Positions 11,201-24,160 are shown, counted from the first letter of the stretch. The stretch: 64,000 bases of DNA from Sipunculus nudus (GCA_026874595.1 CM049322.1:6991900-7055899); one strand, 5' to 3'. Notes: a model not told the origin generated them from the sequence alone. Numbers and translations are program-made.

Positions 11201-12782
11201 TTTTGAATTATAGGGGGCGGGGGTAAACCATGTCTGTATAAATTGTATTTGTCTTCTACATTCAGATAATCACATATATTGCCACAAATTAGCAATATGA
11301 TACGGTAACCTTCATTTTTATGCATTTCTCTAGACTATTGCACTATTTATAATAGTCATCGATATATAGACCAACGTATATGTCTGAAATGAAAGCATTC
11401 ACTCATTTATTCATAGATTATTATGACTAAAATTTCACGGACGTTTTGAGGCTGATCCGTATGAATCAGTATAGGATTATAGAAAGTTGTAAACGCAATG
11501 TCTGAGAAAATATCAAACACGAAGATGAAATGTGTCGCTACACATCCACACACCACATTTGACTGAATGGCTTTCACTTATTTTTTAATTAGGTACAATT
11601 TCCTCAGAAGAACGTTATTTCTTCATAATTGGTCAGGTAAGTTTGAAAACACCACAATTAGCTAGGACAGATATGTGTATCCCGTCCCATAAATGATTGT
11701 TTTAGTGACTGTAATGAGGTAATGAGGTTGGTCTATGTGAAGGATAATGAATGAAGAAGTGAGTCAAGGCCAATAAGCAGCATGTCAGTGTAATTCTTGT
11801 CAGGTCCACTCGACAACAAATATAAACTCTTAACTCGTGGCAGTATCTATATGTGAACATAGCCTTCCTGCTTTTGTTTGATGTACAGTGCCAAAGATTA
11901 AAGGCCAAGGGCATATTCTTACAAACAAACGAGTCAGTCCCTCACACGTCAATGATATCTTAATACATACTTATTGGTCTTTTACATAACAGACTTTATA
12001 AAGACTGTGGGAAGTAAAGGGTTCCATGCATAATAATGAGAAGCAGAAAAAGAATTTTTTTATTTCATACTTAAGGAATTTTTACATTTTCTAAACAATT
12101 ATTTAATAAACATCCTGATAGGATATATATGTGTATATAAACACATATAATATAAATATATTTAATAATTTGCACTATGATCTCCATTCAAATGTTTTCC
12201 TTTTATTCAAGATTTTTCAATAGTAAGACAAAAAACATGATATAATAATTTGCTGGCGCTTGTTCCAGTAAAATTGAATACGATGGCCAAAAAATAGAAA
12301 AAAATAAACTAGAATACATCAAAGTTATAAGTTAAAAACGTTGCCATAAAGATTTGCTGATGCCCCGCTTATATGAATAATATTTCAGCTTATTTAACTT
12401 TAATAAATTAATTAATAGCACTCTAATGGAAATATAATCTATTTAATATCCATTAATATTAATATCTGACCAGTAACAAGACAATATACAAGGACCTTCA
12501 TGGAGCCGAATATTTCACAAATGCGACAGCATTTCTCAAATTTATCTCCAACCTCCTGTTTAATGTTTATTTAAATTATTATTATTTTAATTTTAATTTA
12601 TTATTTATAATTGTTATTGTTTTTGGTGATATTATTATTACTATTGAACTTTTTAATAGTATTTTATTTTTTTTATTGTTATTGTTATTATTTCTTTTTT
12701 TATGTAATACATTAACAATTATTTTTTGTTTCTTTTAGGCTCTGTTAGCTTTCCTTTCTGTTTATTTATTCATATTTGCATA
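11201..12782. other. AT-rich stretch, no gene seen
   Basis: It contains T-rich low-complexity DNA near 12560-12740 and a short TA-rich patch near 12120-12170. The 70-codon minus frame at 11702-11914 has no recognisable feature. Confidence 0.4.
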
Positions 12783-12969
12783 CAGAGTGGAACCTCTGCT
12801 TACCTCTCCTTACCTCTGTACTATGGGCACCTGATAGTTACGGCCTCTTGCGGAGGGCCCCTTTAAAATATTTTCCCGAAATCTGTAACCTCCCAGCTAT
12901 GGCCACCTCTCTTCTTTTCCGGGAAAAGCGTCCTCTTCCTTCAGTATCCGTAATTTATAGGTTCTACTG
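12783..12969. mobile_element. Small pogo/Tigger-like MITE
   Basis: The left end is CAGAGTGGAACCTCT and the right end, read inversely, is CAGTAGAACCTAT. TA flanks it on both sides (12781-12782, 12970-12971). The inside has CCTCT-rich imperfect repeats. At about 187 bp it is a miniature element without coding potential. The open frame 12776-13087 merely crosses it. Confidence 0.6.
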
Positions 12970-13179
12970 TAGTTTTTTTCCCAAAAGCGTACCCAAATTC
13001 ACGATTCTTTTTAACAATATACATACAACATTTCCCCTATTTTTGAAGAGGGTCAACATGTCCGGTAGGCAAAAGCTGATTCTGTAAAAGCATTCCTCGG
13101 CTTATTTAGCAATAAATTATCTGTAATCAGTTCATGGTGACAGATGGATAACTCAGGACACCACAACATGTTTCCGAAA

Positions 13180-13435
13180 AGAAGCAGTTGAAGACATCTG
13201 TCAAAACATAAGCCTGAAAAATCGGTTAGTATAAGTAAGAGCATTTGTAGACCATATTTCTTGTTACGCCGTCATTATGTGAATGGTAGATCGGCTTCAT
13301 AAAAAATACCATGATGATTTTTAGGACAACTTTATATATAGTGCCATTTCCTCCGTTACTATGAAAATTTCATTTAATAACCCATGTTAAAACCTCCAAA
13401 CATGCTTATTCGCTACATCTGTCAAAACTCTGCCC
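13180..13435. repeat. Dispersed repeat, copy A
   Basis: This segment (from AGTTGAAGACATCTGTCAAA to about CTGTCAAAACTCTGCCCC) is matched along its length, with substitutions and small indels, by 17664-17925. Shared landmarks include TTTCTTGTTA, GCCG and AATACCATGATGATT. The family is unidentified, and no open frame is conserved between the copies. Confidence 0.75.
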
Positions 13436-13629
13436 CAGGCATATCAACAGATACGTCCTGTAACTATTATTTAAAAAAAATTCTACTTAAGGCAGATAAT
13501 AACAGTATATAGTGAGATCAAAGTCTTGAGGATTGAGGTTCAAATAAATGCAATGTGACGAGTATTACAAGAACAGCTGAAACTTTATGTGGCGCCCCCT
13601 GGTAATTACATGTATAACAATCCAAGATT

Positions 13630-13945
13630 AATAACACATTCGCTGCAAATGACGTGTACACCCGTCATTTGTTATGATTCCCCCAGTGCCAAGCACGTGC
13701 ATACACGTCATTTATTTATAAGCCATTTTCAGCAGAAATTCTCATAAATTTATCAATAAAATCTTTGCAGATGAAAAGTATTATTTATTAAATAATCTCG
13801 CAATATGAAAATGAATTTGTTATTCAACAGTGCGCTGCATTATTCGAAAGCAGGAAAGATGTGTAGATGGTGACAAAATCAACAGCTCCGGTCCATTGCC
13901 GTGAAATAACTTTATCACGCGCTTAAGTTTGAAGTCGATTCCTTG
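13630..13945. mobile_element. piggyBac-like element end, inverted copy
   Basis: It begins (A)TAA-CACATTCGCTGC, then has GTACACCCGTCAT, GATTCCCCCAGTGCC and a second ACACGTCAT motif. These are the inverse complement of the right end of the element at 25852-26869, and the match continues to the region around 26560. Further similarity to the left part of that element (TAGGTGTGAAC...) appears near 14080-14130, so the copy may be rearranged. Confidence 0.55.
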
Positions 13946-14486
13946 TAAGAATACTAATTTAAATCAAACAAAAGCACGATCGTAAAAATATGTAGCTATT
14001 TTTATATTAGAGCATGTTTTGGCCACTTATTTATGACAGACCCGGTTGGGAGGCCGAGTTGTGATAGATCGCACCTTAGGTGTGAACTCAAGATAGCGAG
14101 GCGTGAGGTCGTTCAGGTTTATTGCCCAACGATGACAGGGTATTGCCCAATCAACAAGGGCGCGTGCCACATGATTGCCACACATATCGACAGTGTAATC
14201 AGAACGCGGCTGCAAATGATTCTGTCGGCTTATTTCTTGTTCCTTATTTACTTATATATAGATATATGCATGTATTAGTAACTACACAAACAAGTGCTAG
14301 TAAATTGCAAAACTGAAATAATCTCCGTGTTTCGTGTGACTGTTACAATGACGAAAAGAATTGCGTCAAGGCTCAAGCATGTCGGTATATATATATATAA
14401 ACAGTATATGACTATGTTTGTAATTAGCACCTAGTCTTGGTACAACTGCAGCTCTCGGGGCTGCTTGGTCCCTGGTGTATAGCCTG

Positions 14487-14530
14487 GCACTGGGGGTGGG
14501 GGTGGGGGGAGGTGGGGGTGGGGGTGAACA
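14487..14530 (+). other. G-rich tract able to form a G-quadruplex
   Basis: Six or more runs of three to six G separated by single T or A-G bases occur here (GGGGGTGGGGGTGGGGGG and so on). This far exceeds the four-run requirement for an intramolecular quadruplex. The proline-rich minus frame at 14366-14605 is a translation of this tract. Confidence 0.6.
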
Positions 14531-14904
14531 TGGGCTTGGGAGTGAATGTGTTAACACACTATTGTTGTATACAATGTTTCTAAACATTTTCGACGTATTT
14601 AGCATGTTGAATTGTCACACCACAGGGGATGTGAACTTCCAGGTTATTTTCAGTCAGTCAAAACAGCAGGCAGACCTGAGGTCACGCAAATGCAATGTAC
14701 CCTCCAAAATTGGTGTTCCTCATGGAAACAGGCATTTACGTAAGATAAAACATCATTTATAGAGAATTAAACATATTATCGAAACAACACAAACCGAAAT
14801 TCATACAAAAATATATGGTCAATTTGACCGGTAAATGCACCAATTACAGTGAAGGGATAAGACATCTGGCGGCAAATATGGAAACTTCTCTGACACAAGG
14901 CCTG

Positions 14905-15010
14905 TGAACAAGACCGGCGTCTATTTAAGGCCGACGTTTATTTTTCTTGGACATTCTTTTGCCCCGGCAACTAAATAAGGAGGCGACTATTTAAGGCCCG
15001 GCGCATGATC
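14905..15010. repeat. CCGGCGTCTATTTAAGG repeat, copy A
   Basis: It carries CCGGCGTCTATTTAAGGCCG and, inverted-like, GGCGACTATTTAAGGCCCGG. A related segment lies at 24165-24255. The short internal palindromic arrangement suggests a MITE-like or hairpin repeat. It is followed by a (TA)n tract at about 15038-15070. Confidence 0.45.
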
Positions 15011-15037
15011 AAGGAAATACGGTATATATGTATATAT

Positions 15038-15073
<36 letters not shown>

Positions 15074-15559
15074 TATGTATAATTTGATACGCAGGTTTTC
15101 TGCAATCAACAACGAATACAGTGCTCTATGGCATTTCACCAGAGCTTTATAATTGTGCAAAATGAAGACGAATCAAGTATTTTCAGACATTTTACTACTA
15201 CGTAGTTTCATGCAACATGTTGTTGCACTCATCAGGTAATGCTGTCTGGCTGAAATGGACTAGATCATACCGGTATATACGTGTTACAGATATGCGACCT
15301 TAATGTATATATGTTATTGGCCTGTTGTTTCATATGTTACCAAGACTGTTGAGTGTTAATGTGCGCCCTGGGGCAAAGATACAAGCATCAGATAGAGTTA
15401 GTCGGGATGCTGGAGGACTGGGGTCAAAGGTCGTTGTATGAGGGGAGCTGGTAAGAGGCTGTACTAAAAGTAGCTATTGACAGTGCTTAAAGAAGGCTAT
15501 ATGTGTATTAATACGGTGATCTCCATGTATTTGCTTGTGGCTGTAATAAAAGATAGAAG

Positions 15560-15560
15560 G

Positions 15561-15605
<45 letters not shown>

Positions 15606-15640
15606 AAACTATAAACTATAAATTATAAACTGTAATCTAT
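15560..15640. repeat. (TA)n tract followed by AAACTAT units
   Basis: A (TA)n run at about 15563-15598 is followed by four imperfect copies of a 10-bp unit (ATAAACTATA). It is a simple-sequence repeat. Confidence 0.85.
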
Positions 15641-15659
15641 GTTATGAAAGTCTTTAGGA

Positions 15660-16330
15660 GGAATTTGTTCGCATGCCTATTGGCGGTGTATAGTTCCTTC
15701 CGTTTATTTAGGTTGCCAAATGTGAGTTGCAAATGATATAGTATTTTCCCATAAGCTTAGGTTACATCTGTGAGTAGTTCTGATATAAGCCTTTGCCTGT
15801 TTCAGTATTTTCCATGTGATACTGTAGTCTACACCTTTGTTTTTCAGTTGCAATATATAATTGCTGAGTTTGTGATAAATTCTTTAGATTTGTTCATGAA
15901 AGATGATTTATGGTTAGCATAGCGTGACTTGAATGAGTTCTCTGTTAATCCTATGTAGCTTTGTTTCGGCTCACTTTCGGCTATTACGGTCGCTTGGTAT
16001 ACAATGGATTCTTTTAAGCAGTGGCCGGACAATAGACATTCCGTTGGTTTTCTGCAGTTCCACTCAGTAGAATTCGAGGCATTTGTCTTGTTGTGTCCAT
16101 CCAAGTATTGTTTCTTATTTGGCATGCAACTGTCACTCAATTTGAGGATATTTCTGTTGAAAATTTTGTGTAATTTATGTTCTTTAGGGAATTCTTTGTT
16201 CACAATTTTCTGGAAAGTTTTACCAATAGTTGTGGCTACGTTTTTGCTGTAAGGTTGGTGGTACCATATGGTATCTCGACGGCGTTTACTCTTTCGGTTG
16301 CAGGCTATGGGTGGGGATGTATATTTCAAT
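15660..16330 (-). mobile_element. Penelope-like element C-terminal fragment (RT end plus GIY-YIG)
   Basis: The minus frame 15844-16329 gives WYHQPYSKNVATTIGKTFQ, HKLHKIFNRNILKLSDSCMP, then NCRKPTECLLSGHCLKESIV, SYIGLTENSFKSRYANHKSS. Downstream, in another frame (15680-15840), it gives DYSITWKILKQAKAY. This is the region after the RT of a Penelope-like element, running into its GIY-YIG endonuclease (IVY...YIGL...F..R...H..SF). A stop after NSAI and frame changes show it is decayed. It belongs to the same class as 8521-9110 but is better preserved. Confidence 0.75.
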
Positions 16331-16479
16331 TGGAAGTTGTATCCACTTTTTATAGCGCTTCCTGGTATATGGGTGCTGCCTGGTTTAATGATTCGGTATC
16401 TGATTTTAGGGAGAGACTTTTATTGACCGAACAGGATATATTTTGGTTATTCCAGGGGGTGGTTATATAATTATATATA

Positions 16480-17663
16480 TTCTTTTACATTTTTTGCTTT
16501 CATAATCGGTTATAATATTCATATTATATAATATAAGTATACATTTGTCTTCTTCTAATCTTTTGTGCAATTCTGCAATTTCCTTATAGTACACCTCTGC
16601 TTTCGGAGATTCCTTGTCCAACCACATATTTTCTCTTGACATTTTAAAAAATTTGTCATTTTACTTTGCTGACGGACACTTTTCTTATATAAATGAACCG
16701 AGAAGAATATACTTCAATCGCTATCGTGCATAAGTATAATATATGGAAAAGAATTAGTAAGGTGACAAAATATATTTGATGAGTTTATACAACAGTGCAA
16801 AGATAATTTACATTAATTCGCAACAGATGGCGCGGTTTATCGGACATTACATATTTGTATCGCCAAATGTATTATTAGATAGGGTGTCAACTGATGGTTC
16901 AAGCTACTTGACATAATTTAAAGCCATTAGATCATGGATGCATTTTCCATTAATGTAAGATGTGGATATATTGACGATATTTTCCACGTGGTTAGGTTTA
17001 ATTGTTGGCTCAAGAAAGAACATGGCGTACAATATATAATATTTAGTAAGGGTGCTATTTGAATATCTCTATATCAACGTTCATTTTCTTAATCTGCATA
17101 TGAATTAGAAAATAGTCAAATTTAGTCTTGGCAAAATCTAGGTATATCAAGAGAATCCAACCCCAAAATTGGAATTAACATTTGACGTTCAAATTTCTGT
17201 CTGGCTCTTTTACTACTTAGTTACCAGATATGCACAACTAGTTTCTGCATTCGCACACGTTCATTGAACCAGCGAAATAAATATAAAAGTATATTATAAG
17301 AGTAATCTGACAAGTATCTGTAAAAAAAAGATAATGTTTTAATTATCAATTATTTGAAATCATAGTAATCAATTTTGTACTTACACTAAAGTTTCTTTAC
17401 TGAAAAGTATGATACATTATGAAACACACACAAATTACCCAGTTACAGTTACACGCGCATCCTTTCAATGTGTAAAGGAAGGGCTTACGCTCAGCGCAAA
17501 CTGTTTACAGTCTGATAACCGTATGCGCATGGCAATTCAAAGCTGGACTTTGCCCTGACTCGTGTATGTATTAACAACACGGTGAAGCGCATGAGGCAAG
17601 GAGGACGCGTGGGTGGTACACATGTTTTGGTGATGTGGCTCATAACAATTTCACAAACAATAG
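16480..17663. other. Intergenic stretch, no gene seen
   Basis: AT-rich sequence without recognised coding, RNA or repeat features. The 61-codon minus frame at 17491-17676 is not supported by any motif. Confidence 0.4.
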
Positions 17664-17925
17664 CAGTTGAAGACATATGTCAAAACATAAGCCAGAAAAA
17701 AAACTAGGTCAGTGCAAGTAACAGAATTTGCAGACCAAATTTCTTGTTATGCCGTTATTATCTGAATGATAGACCGGCTTTAAAAAAATACCATGATGAT
17801 TATCTAGGACAAAGTTACATTTTGTGACCCCTACCATTTCGAACCGTTACTAAGAAAACGACATTTAATAACCCAGGGTTAAAACCTCCAAACATAATCA
17901 TTTGCTAAGTCTGTCAAACTGGGTC
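17664..17925. repeat. Dispersed repeat, copy B
   Basis: It aligns with 13180-13435 in the same orientation: AGTTGAAGACAT, AACATAAGCC, TTTCTTGTTA, ATACCATGATGATT, AATAACCCA, TTAAAACCTCCAAACAT and others. It is a diverged paralogue of an unidentified interspersed repeat. Confidence 0.75.
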
Positions 17926-20415
17926 CCAGTTGCTGTACTTTAAAAAAAATATAATAACAAATAAAAGGATAATTACAAGTCACTGGGGGGGGGGGGAATG
18001 TCAACATAAAAAATATTATAACATAACACACAAAGAGTCACAATCCAAACTACACATAAGCAGAGTCCTCCGATCAGCTGGTTCACATCACGTGACTGCG
18101 CAGACAATTCCACGCTTCTACTGGGTATCCCTGTGTATACAGAACACCAATGTGTTGGTTCGCACTGTAGTTCACCTCTGGCGGCTAGCCTCTATCGCAG
18201 AACGTCTGTAGATAGAAATTCAGCGTAAAAAAAAAATCCTGTGACTACATAGCGGAGTAATAATTTTGTTTAGGAAAACTGTCTTGATAAGGGTATCTTC
18301 CTCCTGTTAATTAAAAATCACCTGCTCATCCAACAGGGGACGCCTGTAGGTAGCCCCCGTCTTGCAGGATCAAAGGCAGGGATGTGCTCAGAATAACTTG
18401 AGCGCTGTCATGGTTAATGTTGCAATTACCTGTCGTATGGGCGGAAGAAGAAACCTTTTTCAGTTTTACAGTTTATCTGAAGCCAAACATTATATTCAAC
18501 TGTTCTACAGCAATTTGACCCCATTATGAACTGTGAACTTTCAAATATATTCAAATATTCACGGGACCACTAGCCAATCAAACATCGTTTGGCGCGTCAT
18601 GATTTCGGTAGTCCTTTATACAGTTACAAGGTGGCGCTACCCTAGTGGCTATGTTCACTACTTTAGATGGCAATCTTATTCATTATTAATAACTAAATAC
18701 GGCACAATGTGAAAGAGTTCCTTTCTTTCTAAATATTCATTTTAAGCGGCACTGGATGTCATCTAGATCCGCCGATTACCAGCTCAATCCACTTGCTCCA
18801 CTGTCACAAGCATAAAAAGTACAGTAAACACGCCTCAAAGAGCAACATGTTGGAAAACACTATCCTGACTCGCACAGACCTAGTGGCGCCAGCTAAACAC
18901 CGTTGCTAAGCGACTATGTTACAGCTCGAAACAAAAACGAACACAAAAGGCGCCAGCGTTCTACACTGGCCACCAAATCCCTCAGTGACGTAACATCAAA
19001 TGGCCATAAAACTATAACTTCTTTTCTTCACAATTATTACCAATATGTTATTATATATATGTATATAAGACATATTTTTTTCTTTCCCTAATGAGAAAAA
19101 AAAGTTTGAAAACACTGTTCAGATATTTTAAATGCAATACCAGTAAAGTCATTTAGCTTTTATGTGATCGCGTTTCTTCTTAATCACCCTCGAAAACGTA
19201 TCATCACATTATTATTTTAAGCCATAGCTTACTTTTCTATGCTATCAAATACGTCACTAACAGACTCGTCTAATACAGACAAATGCTTTCAAAGTTTGCA
19301 TTGATCTCCCTTCTATTGTATGATAAAAATGAGATAACAAAAGCAAAACATTCCTGAGCTGATACGGCCAAAAGATATATCTTATCAGTTACTGGTGGCA
19401 TGGCAGAACATAATGCACAAAGATCACAGTTGGTAGCATACTGACCATCTAAAATTCATAAGAAATTTCCATATTTCAACTTTTTTTTCTTTGATCTTGC
19501 CTAACAAACATTTGTGGTTTCCATATGTTCTAGCAGATATATTATTTCGTCATGTTCGAGAAAATGGGGATCATGCCCAAATTCCTGACTAATTACTTAT
19601 CAGATTTTAATCATATAATTGTAAATAGTAATGTTATTCCAAGTTTGTTGAATAGAAATCTAGCACGTAATTTGGTTCTATACTCATATAAAATAACATA
19701 CTAATATTAATACTGGAACGTATAGAAGACTGGTACGTTATTTTAACATATTGTTAGATAAAACCCCAAACTGGCCAGTATCGGGATACACTTTTACCTA
19801 TGTTGGACCAACGACTTAATTTACGGAATGTTATTCCCATGGGATACAGGCATATCCACAACAAAACCCTGAAATCCCGTGTCCTAAATTTAGGACAGTG
19901 AACACTTCATGCATAGGAAAGATAAAGTGAATGACACTACATTCTCTGAAATGTCTTTTGATGTTGCATACTGTGGTAAATGAACAAAAAAACTATCTTC
20001 AGATCATACCTGCCGACTTTATATGATGGCAATAGGCGTTAAATATAGTCTCCAGGCCTTATTTAAATAATATATTACAGGTAAGGGTATATGTGTACAA
20101 TGACAAAGGCCTTGAGATAAACCGAGGTTATAACCAACAAACATTGCCGTTTACATACAAACCTGATAATATCTGTGTCAGCTCCTAATCCGTTGCGAAT
20201 CACTTCGGCGACCAGTAAATTAATGCAAAACGAAACCAAACGCAGCTAATATTAATCAACTGAGAGATTCAGTTAAACTCAGTTAAATAGGACAGCGGTA
20301 ACTTAAAGCGAAATCAAAACAAACGCAGCTAATATTAATCAGCACTGGGTTTTAAGACAATGAGCAGTCTGATGCATATCACAGTATAAAAAAGTAACAT
20401 ATCGATCCTTAACAA
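17926..20415. other. Intergenic stretch, no gene seen
   Basis: It contains a poly-G run near 17984-17997 and a short direct duplication of AACGCAGCTAATATTAATCA at about 20240 and 20320. The 93-codon plus frame at 17930-18211 and the other frames show no domain. Confidence 0.4.
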
Positions 20416-21050
20416 GTTTAACATCCATGATGTGCCTGAAATTCTCTCTGGCTAATAATTGTCTTGTGTCTCATCTTCATAACGTTGACACCGCTGATGA
20501 TGGGGGCCTGGACAGCCAAGCGGTAAAAGGCCCGGCCCTCTCCACTGAGGACCCGCGCTCGATACCAGGTGTTGACATGAGAGTAGGTTTAGTGGCCCGT
20601 CCAAGTTTGGTGGTTCTCTCCGGGTTCTCCGGCTTTCTTCACCTCTCCCATTACATTGGCGTAACATGTATCCACTGTCAACTCGCCTTCAAGCACGGAC
20701 CTTCCATTACCAAACCTCGAACTGTCAAACTTCTGGTCGATAGAGCGGTGCAGACATAGCTTTAGCTATGTAGTGTGACCAGCTCGAACGCATACTTCAC
20801 TTAATTACTAATAATGATAAAAAAACACCCTGATGAACCTCATCTTCACCATTTTGACAAACATGTTTTGATTCATCTTCATAACTTTGAACCCCGGGGT
20901 TTGCATCAACTTCACCAACTGTAACACTAAGGAGGGGCCTCATCTTCACCACTTTCGACATTCATGATTTGCCTCATCCATTCCATGTTTAGATTAGTAT
21001 ATATCTCATCTTCACCGCTTCTGACACTTAGAATGTGACTAATATGCATC
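20416..21050. repeat. Degenerate CTCATCTTCACC minisatellite, interrupted
   Basis: Imperfect units of the form CTCATCTTCACCACTTTGAC-ATTCATGATTTG occur before 20495 (GTCTCATCTTCATAACGTTGACACC) and again from about 20830 to 21050 (five or more units). The intervening 20500-20790 block is a SINE, so the array was split by the insertion. Confidence 0.6.
20500..20790 (+). mobile_element. tRNA-derived SINE
   Basis: The head resembles a tRNA gene: GCCTGGACAGCCAAGCGGT as A-box region, CGCGCTCGATACCAGG as B-box region about 45 bases later. The body carries GGTTCTCTCCGGGTTCTCCG-GCTTTC, a motif I associate with SINE families of aquatic animals. Both strands have an open frame here (20427-20759 plus, 20452-20667 minus), but these are by-products of GC-rich sequence. 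The 3' end is uncertain. Confidence 0.65.
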
Positions 21051-21649
21051 ATGTTTGACACTCAATATAATTTCATCCGTATAACATGGGCGTTTAAAGT
21101 GTGGAATTTGGTTTTCATTTTTGACAACAGATGGCAATGAAGCATATATCAAGTCTATATGTATATGTGCTTTTTTTAATGTGCACGATCTTTGACGTAT
21201 CCACAAATACCTGTCTAGGTCCACTGCGTCTTAGCTGAAACAGAACTTAATTCTTCAAAGACTGGTTCTGTGCAATTTGCTCATACGAATTCTATTTCTC
21301 AAGTGTTTCGTCTACAAAAATAATATAGAATCAGGCTGCGCACATAGTATGTCGGTGTCCAGAACGTGTTCATATCTCTCTTTTTCTCGTATCGCTTCAC
21401 TGGTTATCAGTCGTATATCACATACAGTATAAAATTGGGTTACTTATATACATGTGTCCCCAGGGATGGCCCCTTCTTCCTTGACTGAACTATTCCAGCT
21501 GTACAAGCCTACTTGTACTCTCAGGTCTAATAATAAATATCTTCATTTGCATGAACCTAGAACTAAAATTTCATCATATGGACACAGAACTATCAGCTTC
21601 CGGCATCCATAATGGTTGTTCTATTAAGACATCATTACATGTTTGTTTA

Positions 21650-21890
21650 AATTACTTCTTAGATCGCCCGTGTAAATATAAAAAGTTGTGATGATAATAC
21701 ACAACCCTGTCTAACAACATTGGTTTCTATAAAATGAGATGATAGAGGTTTTCATTTTACAGTTACTCTTTGGTGAAAGTACTAGAAATATAATACTCTT
21801 ACTAAATATTAAGGTATCCTTCTTTCATCATTTTTTTCGATAAAGTTTGTGTAACAGATTCTATCAAATTCTGACGAAGCATTCGGAAAG
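21650..21890 (-). mobile_element. Short LINE RT relic
   Basis: TGATGATAATACACAACCCTG and the following bases match the motif at 8180-8205 (GTGATAATACACCACCCTGT), where the minus translation is the RT segment V-R-Q-G-G-V-L-S-P. It is therefore a second, more decayed copy of that LINE family. Stops occur throughout. Confidence 0.4.
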
Positions 21891-24160
21891 TAAAGAGACA
21901 TGTATGAGACCGAAGAAAAAGCAAGCTCATAATTCACTGCCGTGGAAATTTCCATAACCAAATCTGGAGGAACAGTTGGAGTCAACAAAACAAGTACAAA
22001 TTCAATTAAGTTTGATATAACTGCAGAGAAAGAAATAGGTCCGATGTTCCCAACTGTCGTTGATAACTTTTGTTTTATCTTTTACGAGGGGTACCATTTC
22101 CTCGGGACATGCACGGATAGGTTTATGAACAAATTTCAGAGTTGCTACAGATGATGAACCCTTTGACTTTGTATTTATGAATATGAACAACAACTTTAAA
22201 TTCCAAGATTAAAGACAGGAAATACATTGGACGTAAAACATGTCTTTAACAGGAAAATGTTTATATATACTCTTACACTTCTTTCACTTTACACAATGTT
22301 TCATTTGTTATGTCGCATTCTCTTTGTTTTCCATTTGTAATCACCAGCTTGGAGTGAGTGACTTATCTTTCGAGGTTGCTTTGATTTTGCTAAATAGTGC
22401 CATTCTCTCTCTGCATTAATTGCGCAGGAAGAGTCGGTAGTTTATAGTTACAGGGCACCTGCATGACAAGGCTGGGTCACCAGAGAATTCATTTGCAAAA
22501 ACATAAACATTGTAAAGCCCGGAAACCCCCATCCACTCTTTTTCTTTAGCCACTTATAAAGGGTTTTATCTCAATTTTTCCGCCCTAGACGTTACCTTTT
22601 TGACCCAGGTATCCCTTTTTTAGTTTTGTTAACCAGCCTCATGGGTTAGTACCTTCCTTTTGCTAAATACCGGACTGCCGTTGTATATATTTAGGCGGGT
22701 CATTGCATCCTAAGCCGACAACTCGTTGCAGTCAAATGTCAATCAGTGACACTTCAAGTCCTTCTTCCTGAGAGCCGCTCCTTTCCCGGAATAAGATATT
22801 TAATAAAGACATACATGCATTATGATTTTTATACCTGATGACTTTTTTTCTAAATGAAATAAACGCGAATGTAATGAATATTTTAATATTTATATTTGAA
22901 ACAGTTTTTTTATATTTAAAACAAATATTATGATTAATTACTCATGAATAAGGAAAGCAACCGCAAGCAGAAAACGGACAAAAACAACATTACATATTTT
23001 ACCCATTCAAATTATATTTTGCAAGTTTTCAGATTCCATAAATTAACCAATCTTTGGCAGAGACGACGGATCACGGACTGGATGATAGAGCGGAAGAGGT
23101 TTTCGGGACGACGCCTTAAAATAGTTCAACTCTCTGTTCGACCCAATCTCGATAAATTCAAGTTACCTAATATAAGAATATGAGATACATTAATATCTAA
23201 AGGCAATATGTAATAACCCCACTGTACAAATACTATCTTAAATTCAAATGTACAAGTGTTGTGCGATATATAGATGGGTTTCAGGGCCACGTATATTTAG
23301 CTGCTCCTTCACCTTTGAAACTAGACACAGCAATAGTCACATATAATATGCATATTATCTATACTGCTGCAGGAGGTAGACAACCTGTTGGCGCTGATCA
23401 TTCCTAATTTAGTAATAAATAATGCACATACATTTTAATATGGATTCATAGACTGTTTTTACCTGATTGAAGATGTCTTCATGCTCAAATCTATATGCTC
23501 AAACCTCTAAACATGAGTAAAACGTATTTGATGTGGCACTATATATTACATAGGAGATATCTAATTCCTCAGAAGTAAGATAAGCAGCTACAAGCCGTAA
23601 ACTGACAATAAGGAAATAATAATATAACCAGATGTCGTAAATTCTAGTTCATTTATTTTTTACAAAATAAAAAAATCAGAATAGCATAGGGGTGAAAATG
23701 TGATGGCACATGTGGCATCACATAAAGGCAACATTTTTGTGCGGCTTTGTCGGTCAGAGTAACACACATACAAATGGTCAAGAACAGGTTGATTAGAACC
23801 ACGGCCTTTGGGGCGAGGACCTGATAATTGTTTTATAGGCAATCAATCTTGCTGATACCCTCCTGTTGCGCCCTATTAGCCTCTACAGTCATATCTGACA
23901 TATTTATTCTGTATTCGCTTGAACATTTCAAAGTAACACTGTGAGAGGTGGAATAATCATTGCACGTATTATTATATTGACCTTTACAGTATTTCAACTT
24001 GGTTTGATGCTCTAATTTGAATCATCACGTCACATTATATATGCCATATGTTTCAAACCTATTTTCTTGCGATGGGCACCGACTATTTGTCCAATGTGTT
24101 AGAAGCTTATAGCCATACCTTGTCAACAGCGGGGAACTATATACATATACCGTATCTCCT
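21891..24160. other. Intergenic stretch, no gene seen
   Basis: The overlapping frames at 21942-22154 (plus) and 22002-22193 (minus) read plausibly but match no family and have no clear splice partners. No RNA gene or structured repeat was recognised. Confidence 0.35.

Noticed and set aside
14366-14605. Proline-rich minus frame
   Set aside because: Product of the G-rich tract at 14487-14530.
20500-20575. Functional tRNA gene
   Set aside because: Only A and B boxes are tRNA-like; the cloverleaf is incomplete and it continues into a SINE body.
20452-20759. Open frames on both strands near 20.5 kb
   Set aside because: They lie in a GC-richer tRNA-type SINE with A and B boxes.
20830-21050. CRISPR-like array
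   Set aside because: Units are degenerate and contiguous, without distinct spacers, in an animal genome; it is a minisatellite.
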